From: Ettlia oleoabundans
Lineage: Eukaryota; Chlorophyta; Chlorophyceae; Chlamydomonadales
Reading direction: 5' to 3'
Assembly (NCBI GenBank): GCA_019693395.1
Contig: JAAMXP010005243.1
Span: 1 to 19,495, forward strand
Length of the DNA: 19,495 bases
The notes under the pieces were generated by a model that ran no database searches, had not been told where the DNA came from, and saw only the letters and a program-made list of their open reading frames with translations. Below, one piece after another: positions 1 through 8,800 of this stretch (position 1 is the first letter of the stretch; each line of letters opens with the position of its first letter). Made by a program: the position numbers and the translations under genes.

Positions 1-2
1 CA

Positions 3-2011
3 CCACCACCGAGGCCCCCTCCATCACCCCTTCCACCCTCTCCATCGCCCAACCCGCCTCCGCCGAATCCGCCACCCGCGCCACCACCAAGTTGCAACAC
101 CACCGCAGATTGCCCCTCTGGGAAGATCTGCAATAAGAACACTGCTGCCTATGGCGGTGTTGTCAACAAGTGTTTCTGCAACTATGGTGCGTCGCTCCCT
201 GTACTCCCTACTGTGCCAGTTCTTGAGTTCCCTTAAATGCGTGCTGCTATGGAGGGCAGTTCATCAAACGTCTTTTGCACATGCAAGTATTGAGCGCTGT
301 CAAAATTTAAGTGACTGCAGGGGAGGTAGAGTGCGGCAATGGATGCATGGACCCCACCCAGCAGTGCTGCCCTGACAACCCCTCCCTGGGCATCACCTGT
401 CCCGGGTCCTACACCAGCGGTGCCATAACTGTACCTGCCCAGACGTGCAACAGCACACTTTACGCCTGCACCTGTCCAACAGGCAAGTAGTACTGCGGTT
501 GATGGATGAATGCGTCCTTGTAGTACGAGTGTGTGGTGTGCTGCCAAGCTACCCCAGTTCTTGACGGTAAGGGTTGGTTTCAAGCTGCATCCTGCAGGAT
601 ATGTAATGTGCGGCACGCGGTGCATAGACCCAGCAGTCCAATGCTGCACCTCAGACTATTCGGTGGGCATGGCCTGCCCCAGTGGAAATGTTTGTACGAC
701 AGATGGCGATGATTGTAGTGCAACCAGCTGCCCAGGTATATGTGCATCCATGCCACGTAGCTTGCTAGCCACCGCTGGCACCATGCCTTCATTCACATTC
801 TTGTTGGTGGGTTCTCCTTCTGCTGAGCATAAGTTTCGAATCGACTCTGAATCTCATCGCACAGGCAGCTGATACGCCCGCCAAGGTTTGCCAATGCAGT
901 CGGAAAGTTGCAGTGCGGATCCGTCTGCTACGACTCCACCACCCGCTGTTGTGCCGAGTCTGCTACTAGCAAAACAGGCGCTTATTTCAATGGAGGATGT
1001 TATGCCAAGCCCTTGTGCCAGCTCACCTACAACACGGGCGCGGCGAATGTCAGCATTGTGGGTAAGTCCCAAGCCATGGGCTGCGACAATGGCTGTTGCT
1101 TGCAGCGTGGGGTTTGTTGACTTGTTGCAGGCAAATCTCATGGTGATAACCTTCCATTAGTAGGAGTGCATTTGGCTAGTCCAGAAGGTGTCTGCACCTC
1201 TTGGTTTGTGTGCACTGGTCAAGGGATGTTGTCAAGCTCCACCTGAACATGCTCTGCAGGCAAATACTGCGCATCCAATCCTACAGTCTGCGCAGAGTGT
1301 TGTGCTGATACAGATTGTCCCAACCGTGCGCAAGGGCAGAAGTGAGTGGCAGGACGGTCTGTCTGTAATCCCGCTATGCTTGCATCTGAGGAGTAACTCG
1401 TGCTGGTTTAAACCTAGAAATAGTGGTCAACAACGAGGTTATGTAGTACTGATGTTGCATGCTGCGCTGTCCAAGTGCTTATGTACCTTGTTTCCTTGTA
1501 TCCATTGCCTTACAGGTGCGAGGGAGGGTTTTGTTCTGCCAATGGCTGCACCGTGTTCCAGTGCTGGCAGGGTAACAGCAAGCAAATATGCAAGATTGAC
1601 GGCACCGGCTGTGCGGTGAGCGCAGATCGCAGCACATGGCACAGTGGGCTAGGTTGTGCCATCCCTTGGCTGCCTGGCAGCAGGATTGCTGCTTGAGCAC
1701 ACGAGTGCAGCAGCCAGCTCTCAAGCGAGTACATGTCCATGTTCCCATACACACCTGTCTTACCGTTGCACTGCCGTGCTGATGTGCAGGATTGCAATGC
1801 TGGGGTGACAGTGAGATGCCCCGCTGGTGCATGCTGCGCTGGAGGCCAGACGGGCTGCGCCCCGCAATCTTGTACCAATGTCTGCTGCGAAATTACTTGC
1901 GGGAACCAAGCAGGCACGGTTCAAGGTCGCGAGTGCAAGAACAGCTGTAGTGGGGGTGCAAGTACCGATCCATTCTACAGCCCAACCCACTATTCACAGT
2001 ATAATGGGTAA
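3..2011 (+). CDS. Proline-rich, multi-cysteine-module secreted or cell-wall protein (5' end missing)
   Basis: Partial: the reading frame is already open at the left edge. Exons: 3-186, 321-482, 598-735, 900-1061, 1260-1341, 1516-1615, 1790-2011 (stop TAA 2009-2011); about 349 residues are in the window. The first exon encodes a run of about 28 residues dominated by PPP, PSP and PNP motifs, typical of hydroxyproline-rich algal wall proteins, then a cysteine domain starting PSCNTTADCPSGKIC. Exons 2, 3 and 4 each carry a module of the form CG-x2-C-x-D-x4-CC, and exons 5 to 7 continue with CC- and C-rich segments. All three module exons start and end in phase 1. Intron 2 (483-597) must use a GC donor (G|GCAAGT), because only that phase continues the cysteine pattern. 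An alternative end splices at GG|GTAAGT (2008) to an acceptor at 2160, adding a short tail ending in YPTC. Function is unknown; an extracellular matrix role is inferred. Confidence 0.75.
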
Positions 2012-2523
2012 GTTGGAAGGCTTGGGCTCGCCAACAGAACGATTGTGGCCAGAATTGTTGCCGCTGCTACAACTGTGGTGCCGCGCGAGCGCCCCCTCTC
2101 CCCTACCCAAAAAACCAACACGGATACACGCTGCTCACACTGTCTACATGCTCGTATGCAGGTATGTATATCCAACTTGCTGAAGAGCTACAAGTGATGG
2201 AAGACTACCACATATATCTCTTCCTGTGTGACCTTTGATCACTTTGGTTATCCATGGCCCAGGCATGCCAGTGTGCACTAGCAGCCCATGGCAAGGACAG
2301 GATAACTTGGGTGGCCTGTTTTTAAAAATGTAGTCAAATAACACCTTATGCATGCACATTTCAGAAATGCAACTGTGGCAGCGGCGGTGGTCTGCATCGT
2401 GCACCGCACCTCAACAAGAATCGGTTTGAACGTTAATCTGACACTGCTATTTGTGAACTTTGTTCCGGCAACCCAAGCAATTCGGAGTTTTTTCATTTTT
2501 TCGAGTGCACGGTGTCTTGGGCG

Positions 2524-2528
2524 TTACA
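2524..2528 (-). terminator. Candidate TGTAA poly(A) signal for the Nudix gene
   Basis: TGTAA on the minus strand (TTACA on the plus strand), about 150 bases after the stop codon of the Nudix-like gene. TGTAA is the usual polyadenylation signal in green algae. Another TGTAA on the same strand (2711-2707) lies inside my last exon and would shorten the gene if used. Confidence 0.4.
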
Positions 2529-2547
2529 TCCAACCTTGCAAACACTT

Positions 2548-2552
2548 TGTAA
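2548..2552 (+). terminator. Candidate TGTAA poly(A) signal for the cysteine-rich gene
   Basis: Plus-strand TGTAA, about 540 bases after the stop codon. It is the only exact match I noticed between the stop and the neighbouring gene, but the distance is long, so the assignment is weak. Confidence 0.3.
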
Positions 2553-2675
2553 AAACCATACTTGCAGCCCAACACACCAGACGGATCGTCAAACCACTTG
2601 TTATACAGCATCTGTTTTTGGCAGGGAGTAGCTTCATGCTCGCTCTTGCAGCCAGTGGTCAAGGTGGTCAACAGT

Positions 2676-3827
2676 TCAATTGAGGCCGCGATTGCTTGTG
2701 CAGTCCTTACACTCATGTCTACTCGACTGCGCACCAAACCAGCCCAGCGAGCGCACCTCATCAAGGAACCACTGCAGGCACAGTGGGAGGCTACATAAAG
2801 CCGCTGGACAATGCTGGAAACCGTGTATGCAACCACCACGCTTTGTAGTCCCTGCTGGACAGCATCTTGAACGTGCGGAGGCGCTGAAACGAAGCGCCCA
2901 AGCCAGCTGTCAGCGACCCCACCTGCGTGTAGGCTTCTGGTTGTGAGTCTGCATGCTGACGCACATCCTCCACCCGCATCCACTGCACTTCCGACACCTC
3001 AGCCTCATCAGGGTTGATGCTGCCACTGTAGCCATCCAGTCTGCGGGCAGCCAGCAGAAGGCAAAAGCAATGCATTGTTCTCAACACCGACTTCAACGTT
3101 TGACCGCATACCGCACATCCTTCACATACCACAACCCATCGATATGGCTCTGGGCATGAGTATGACGACTAGAGGCAGGGAATGCTAAGGCGGTGGCATC
3201 TAGCAGGTGATATGCTATTGATTGCAAGCACCTGAAGCTGACCACCAGCTCTACGTCGTGAAACTCCTCTTGGTGCAGCTCGCGCCGGTGGACGGGCGCC
3301 AGGGGCCCTTGCAGCTGCTGCGGCTCCACAACAACCCCAAGCTCCTCAGCCAGCCCCCGCACTGCCCCCTGGAGGTAGCTCTCCCCAGGTTGCAGGTGCT
3401 CTGCCACCGAAAGGTCAAGCTGGTTCGCGCCAATCTTTTTGTGGGGACTGCGGCGCTGGATCAACAACGCGTTGTCGGGGCGGAACACCCACACGTAGAC
3501 CGCACGGTGCAGCAGGCCTGGGAAGGCGCAAAGGAGGGGAGGCGAAATACCGTGGCAGGTATTTATCATCAGCGGCAACAGCGGCAAAAGAAGACCATAA
3601 ATGTCGCGCACATATGACCAGAATGGAGTGCAGGGGAACAACTGCATAGCCCTTGCGGATGGCGGCAGAATGAGCGGCGGTGGACGGTCAAGGGCCGACC
3701 CGAAGGATTCGTCGCAGCGTTGAACCGTGCAAAACACACCTCTGCGGTGCACAACGCTCCTCAACTCTGTGCCTATAGTCTGGCCGTCTTCATTCACGAG
3801 GTCAAACAGCTCTTCCTTGTCTGCCAT
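2676..3827 (-). CDS. Nudix hydrolase, IPP-isomerase-like, with an altered Nudix box
   Basis: Exons 3827-3740, 3517-3232, 3040-2923, 2771-2676 (stop TGA 2678-2676); 195 residues, phases 1, 2 and 0. The start MADKEELFDLVNEDG is the usual opening of this subfamily; an in-frame ATG at 3872 would add 15 atypical residues. Exon 2 opens with GLLHRAVYVWVF and carries the Nudix region at residues 69-91, with the core SVAEHLQPGESYLQGAVRG followed by LAEELGV. Relative to the consensus G-x5-E-x7-RE-U-x-EE-x-G-U, the first G is E69 and the E of RE is G84, while E75, E87 and E88 are kept. Exon 3 gives the second half of the fold (GSINPDEAEVSEVQW), and exon 4 gives WFLDEVRSLGWF, like the FTPWF segment of IPP isomerase-like Nudix proteins. 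The substrate is not predictable; hydrolysis of a nucleoside or prenyl diphosphate is typical of the wider family. If intron 3 is retained, the frame runs to a TAG after GFM near 2791, giving a different C-terminus. Last-exon boundary is the least certain part. Confidence 0.85.
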
Positions 3828-4052
3828 GCAGGAAGGCAAGATGAGGTCGTGAAACGCGCCGATTGACCGCAAACACCGGAATTCTTGGAGCAGTGACGCC
3901 GGTTTCTTCTCGGCCTCTCAGCGTCTCGGTTTCTTTTCGGGACTGCCAGCCATTTTGGCGGTGGCATACAGATATTTAGCTTTCGCACTGTCCGAATCAA
4001 TCAAATCAGGGAGGTCACCTTGCACTTCTACACCTGCACCGGCTTGATCGAG
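3828..4052. promoter_or_regulatory. Short divergent promoter between the Nudix and CHZ genes
   Basis: Only 225 bases separate the two start codons, which point away from each other, so both promoters and both 5' leaders must lie here (or the leaders extend into the neighbour). No clear TATA box at a fixed distance was recognised. The stretch has no convincing coding sequence. Confidence 0.5.
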
Positions 4053-5428
4053 ATGACCGAGCGGGAGCAAGACCAGAAGGAGCAGGAACCAGCACCTTGT
4101 GCGTATGAAATGCGGTCACCATGTCACATGTCAACACAACAGCACACCGCACCATGACGATCCGCTGGAGATGGCACACCACGACGGGAGGCGGCACACC
4201 CGGCCAGCCTGCTCCAGACGGGAGGCACTTTGTATGATGGAGTGATGCTTGTATCGTATGCTAACACTGGTATTGCCCCGTGCACTGTATTTCAGATGGA
4301 GATGAAGACGCATCTGTGGAGGCCGAGGCACGGCGGAGAGCCAAGGGCAAGGCACCCGTTACCGAGGAGGAGCTCTCTGGGGATGCGGGCAATGAAGATG
4401 ATGAGGATGACGAGGACGCAGAGGAGGTGGGACGCAGAGGGCATGGCTTTAGTTCGCAGGGCTGTGTTTTGATCATTGCAAGCCATTAGCGCATTTATGG
4501 CGGAGCCCTCCTGTTTGTGGCAGTGCAAAAACTGTGGTATCTTGGCTGGCCTGCAAACTGTTGGCATGCTAGCAAGGTTTCATGGGCACGTAAGCTGCAG
4601 GAGTTTGAGGACGAGGATGATGACGACAGTGAGGGCGATGATAGTGATGATGCTGATGATGATGAAGAAGGTGAGCAGCAGGGGCCGCGGGTTTTGCTTC
4701 GTTCCAAGTTCTGCTTGCCTTCAGGCTTGGGCATTCCTGCGTCAGCATGTCGCATGTATACAGCAAGGCCTGGCTGGGTTTGTCAACCCCAAGGGCTCGA
4801 GCAACATGGATGGCCTGGGACAGCTTGCGACTGCCGGTACAAAGCACAAGCTACTGCTAAGTCAACATGAGCTGTGGGTGGCTCCATGCCAACATGCAGA
4901 GGATGAGGAGGAAGGGACGGAAGCAGCAGCAGGCGAGCCAGCAGCTGCTGCAGCAAACGGGGATCAAGCTGATGAGGGTGCAGGCCCCAGCAAGCCCTCA
5001 TCCAGCAAGAAGCGTAAGGCAGGTGCTGGCGATGCAAGTGGCGAGGGCTGGGGCAAGATTGAGGAGGGGCTGTCAGGTGCGGCTTGATTTCTACGGGTTG
5101 CCCGTGCATTGGCAATGCGCTGGTTTGCAGTGACTAACTTATTCATCCAGCCGAGGGCGCCATCGGATTGGTTAATCTTGCTGTTGTATACTTGCTTTGC
5201 AAATACCTCCAATGACGCACCCTCACTGCATGATATATCACCACACTCATCAGCCCTGCGCTGGCTCTCCGACTCCCCCATCTGCCCGCTGGCTATGCAG
5301 GGGATGAAGTTGATGCGTCAAACATAATCTCAGGCGGGCGGAGGGCGCGGCGGGGGCGTGGCAGCAGTGACACTCGCCCCAAGTACAGTGCACAGGCGCA
5401 GCTTGACAGCGATGAGGATGACTGGTGA
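4053..5428 (+). CDS. Acidic nuclear protein with C-terminal CHZ (histone H2A.Z chaperone) motif
   Basis: Exons 4053-4098, 4296-4426, 4601-4670, 4900-5076, 5301-5428 (stop TGA 5426-5428); about 183 residues, intron phases 1, 0, 1 and 1. The start MTEREQDQKEQEPAP is the first ATG that joins the acidic exons in phase. Exons 2 to 4 encode long Asp/Glu runs (for example NEDDEDDEDAEE and DDDDSEGDDSDDADDD), an Ala-rich patch, and a basic SSSKKRKAG that looks like a nuclear localisation signal (residues 116-124). The last exon has DEVDASNIISGGRRARRGRG, close to the CHZ signature (SNII-x-GRRTRG) of yeast Chz1, which binds H2A.Z-H2B dimers, and ends DSDEDDW. Role as a histone chaperone is inferred from this short motif plus acidity; other acidic nuclear proteins could look similar. 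Long acidic tracts make exact splice sites in exons 2 and 3 somewhat uncertain. Confidence 0.75.
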
Positions 5429-5822
5429 TGGCAGTGTACGTCACTAGCAGGCCAAACTGCCGTTGGTCAAGGCAGCGCCTGCTCTTGTGAGCCGCGGCAT
5501 GATGCTTTGTATCACCCCTCATGCCTGCATTGTGTAGCTCGTGACCTCTGTGATGACCCAAAGCACATTTGTTTCACAAATGAACTGATCCACGCGTACT
5601 AATTTAATTGGTCAGCACAACGACAACTGCACTGCTGGGCATGGCGATATTTTGTACTGCCAAGTACAGCTGGCGATATGTGCATTCCGACGCTGCCCTG
5701 CATCAGCGCTGCTTGTCCTGGTTTAAGGTCAGCAAAGCAATCAACGCGGCGGCCCTGCAAACCAATGTAAACGTTGGTTGTCAGTGCTTCGCAGATTACG
5801 CTCGCTCTAAAATGCAGCCCCT
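5429..5822. other. Convergent 3' intergenic region
   Basis: It separates the stop of the CHZ gene (+) from the stop of the ABCG gene (-), 394 bases apart. I see no coding exon in it. A plus-strand TGTAA is present near its right end; no minus-strand TGTAA was found for the transporter. Confidence 0.6.
5766..5770 (+). terminator. Candidate TGTAA poly(A) signal for the CHZ gene
   Basis: Plus-strand TGTAA about 340 bases after the stop codon and just 53 bases short of the opposing transporter stop codon, so the CHZ transcript may run close to or into the transporter's last exon in antisense. Confidence 0.35.
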
Positions 5823-8800
5823 TCACAGCCCGTTTGATTGCCGCAGCTGCTGCTGAACAGCCAACACCCTAAATATGCTAGCCCTTGCGTCCTGCCGCTT
5901 CTCACCAGCACTGGCAGCAGCAACAGCGGCATGGCTGTGCCCACCTGAACGCCAGGCCAAGACCGAAGAGGGCCAGCAGGCAAAGGCTGAAGTGGTGCAC
6001 GTCGTAGTGCAAATTCTGCAAATCGGCACACCGGGCCAGCAGCCAGACACCTGCATCGCCATGCAGCGCACAACCCAGCCGGTGTCTGGTGGGTTTCAGG
6101 GCTGATGCATGTGTTGGCTGGATCAATGCCTGGTTAAAGCTGTGCAAGTGTAAGGGTATTTTACTGCCAGCAGTCGTTGGCACTTGATTGCCCGCCGATG
6201 CCCCTCTCGCAATCTCCCACAGCTCACCTGTGAGTTTGTTGGACTCAGCAATTACGTAACCCTCCAGCCCCCAGCGTGCAAATCCAAATAGCTGGACCAC
6301 CTTAAGCAGTCCCCCGGGGTTGCTCTGCCGTGCGATCAGCGTATTGACCAGTGCAAAGACGGCAGCGCTGAGCTGCGCAGCAGATGGCTCCATCACCTGC
6401 ACGGCGATGGGCGCAGGCGGGGCCAGGCGGGATGGGCATACATACGTATGTATGGGCTCAGGCGTTCGTGCCGCCTCTTCTAGCAGTGATGCCTGGTGGC
6501 ATGCCTCGCTATGTGCACATTCTTGCCTGTGACAGCAGGTAGGCCACGCCTGTGCAGCAGTAGGTGATGGCGATGGAGACCAGCAGCATCTGCCAGATCA
6601 CAGCCCTGCAGCATTGGTGTAGGGCACCGTGCAGCTTTCAAACTTTCATCCAGGCAGCCTCCAAAAACCACGGCAAAGCATATATGACTGTTGCTGCTGT
6701 CCCAGTAACCCCTGCTGGCGGTCTGGCTACTGCTGGTTCTATGACGGCTGTTGCTGCTGGCACCCTTGTGGCTGGTGCTGTAAAGGCATGGAGAGAGGAC
6801 AGCTGCAGTGCCGCAGCAGGAGGCCTGTCGCGCACCTTGGGGAGGCAAAGGAGTAATACCTGAAGGGAAGCGACGTAGGGAGGCACACAGGGCGCGCAGG
6901 TAATCAGCTCAGCAATGCTATTTGACCCGGAAAAGTATAATGGAATGCAGGCAGCAGGCAGCAGGCAGAGCAAGCAAGCACAAGCAGAAACCTGGCAGGG
7001 GAATCAGCAATGCAGGAACGCATGCTTGCAGGCAGAGAAGCAGGTTGGGTTACTAGTCACATGCTTGCTCACATAAAGAAGTACACAGCCGACCTCAGCA
7101 CGGTGCCGGCATGGTCAAACGTGTCGAGAGCTAGGAAGTAGGCTAAGCGGTTCAGACCTGAACGAGGGGGTGGGCGGCACGCCGATGTTCAGCACCGTTG
7201 ACAGACAGACAACAGATTGTGCGTGACTGCAACACAGGCCCTAATAGCATGCTGTTATCCCCTTGGCCCTTGCAGCAGTCAGCTGAGGATGGGCCGCGTG
7301 ATTTATGGAGGCCCCGCCACCTACCTGAAGCCGCCTCCCGGTAGAAGACCACCCTATCACGGCTGAAAGTGTTCAGTGCACCAACCGTGCTCAGCAACCC
7401 CAGAGCAACTACTGCACAGGATCAGGTTGTGTGCGCAGAGGAAAGTCCGAGAAGGGGGTATGGGTATGTGCCTTATGTGAGTGTGGGTGTAGAGGGTGAA
7501 GGGCTGGACCATGCTGTGTACACTGAGCTTGCAAAGCATACCGGAGTAGGTGATGCTGACCGCAAAGTGCATGATGGTCTCCCTTCCACGGTCCGAAATC
7601 AGGCCCAGCGCCATCCCTACAGCACAGCAGGTTGGGTGGGGCACATGCTTGTTGTTTGGATGCCCTCAACACCCGCAGAGCGACTAAAAGGTCTGATAAT
7701 GCACAATGCACCCCTGTGCTGGAGGTAAAGGGCCAGCACCAGCCTGGCAAACGTGGCTTGCAGTCCAACAGGGCCGCACCTGTGAGCGCAAAAATGGCAT
7801 AGTCGGTGAACACAGTCAGCGGCTCCCTGCTGCGCTTCAGCACAGCGCGGCCCAGGCACCACCAGAACTGTGGCAAAAAGCCGGGCGGGATGCGGCGGGG
7901 CACAGCGCGGACGCTGCGACCAGCAGTGGTTCCTGCACGTGTGCACGATAGGCCGGGTGGGTCGTGTGCCGCTCCCTGTCCTTGCTGGGTTGGGCTTTGG
8001 GCTGTGAGGGAACAAGAGCAAACATGCGGGGTTGACGGATGGTGGGCAACGATGAGGAACGGCTCACCTTCCTGTTTGCCAGCATCCATGGTATGCCGCT
8101 TGTGCCGCACAAACAGCCTGGCACCAAGCTGTGAGGTGTTTAAGCGTGGCAGGGACCGCTTCACAGCCTGCCAGCCATCAGACACACCAGCTGCCATGAA
8201 CGCTCCTGCAAATAGCGCCGCCTCCCTGCATCGCCAGTCAAGAAGTGTGGTGCTTGGCTATCAGCGACATTGGAAAGGGAGCCAGACAAGCTGAAGGCAG
8301 GACTCCTGCTATGTAGCCCACTGGCAGGATCCACAGTAGTAGGCAGCCCACTTGCGTGCTACACCTGAACTGCCGCCGCCAGCTGCGCAGCTCCTGCACG
8401 TCCCCTAGGAGCTCGCCGCTCTCCCCCTCGTCCCTCGCTGCACTGCCACCGTCCTCAGCCTCACGCAGCTCCTCTGTGCCTCCACGGCGGTGCAGCGACA
8501 CAGCTGCCCCAGGGTTCAACTCACTGGCGGAAGGCGAGGCGGCAAGTGGTGCCTTGCCTGCGCGACCGCAGTGCTCGTCCCAGTCGTCAAACAGCTGTGT
8601 AACAGTCGCCTGCATGGCACACATGTAGCAAGGAATCAGACTGGAGACTGAAACCAGATCAAGGCAGGCTGGAGTCAATCGTTCAGGCATTTCTGCCCAA
8701 ACCCGACGCAACCTGGCACAATCACAACCAGCACGGCACCAACAATGTCAGTTTTGTTGCTGCATGGATGCTTACATGCATGTGGAGCACGGATGCTTGC

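Larger units (their letters stand above)
2012..2675. other. Convergent 3' intergenic region
   Basis: This is the 3' flank shared by the cysteine-rich gene (+) and the Nudix gene (-). I see no convincing coding exon. It holds a plus-strand TGTAA (2548-2552) and a minus-strand TGTAA (2528-2524). If these are the real poly(A) signals, the two transcripts overlap by a few tens of bases at their tails. A reading frame on the minus strand across 2983-2447 has no recognisable protein content. Confidence 0.6.

Noticed and set aside
488..490. TAG stop in the cysteine-rich gene after CPTGK, suggesting a truncated protein
   Set aside because: A GC donor at 483 removes it and joins, in the right phase, to the next cysteine module at 598.
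2447..2983. 178-codon open frame on the minus strand near the Nudix 3' end
   Set aside because: It is not in the frame of the last Nudix exon (WFLDEVRSLGWF) and its translation is Cys/Thr-rich without family resemblance.
4380..4670. GAT/GAG-rich stretches as microsatellites
   Set aside because: They are coding acidic tracts (Asp/Glu) of the CHZ protein in a consistent frame across exon junctions.
7409..8197. 262-codon open frame on the minus strand as a single gene
   Set aside because: It runs through transporter exons 13 and 14 in one frame and then reads intron; exon 15 sequence appears there in the wrong frame. Splicing is needed to give the membrane-domain sequence.
8590..8600. GC donor (GCAG|GCAAGG) in ABCG exon 12 that would shorten the exon
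   Set aside because: It could join to a site near 8206 in phase, but the longer exon to 8365 with acceptor 8226 is also in phase and uses a GT donor, so I kept the simpler model; transcripts should decide.
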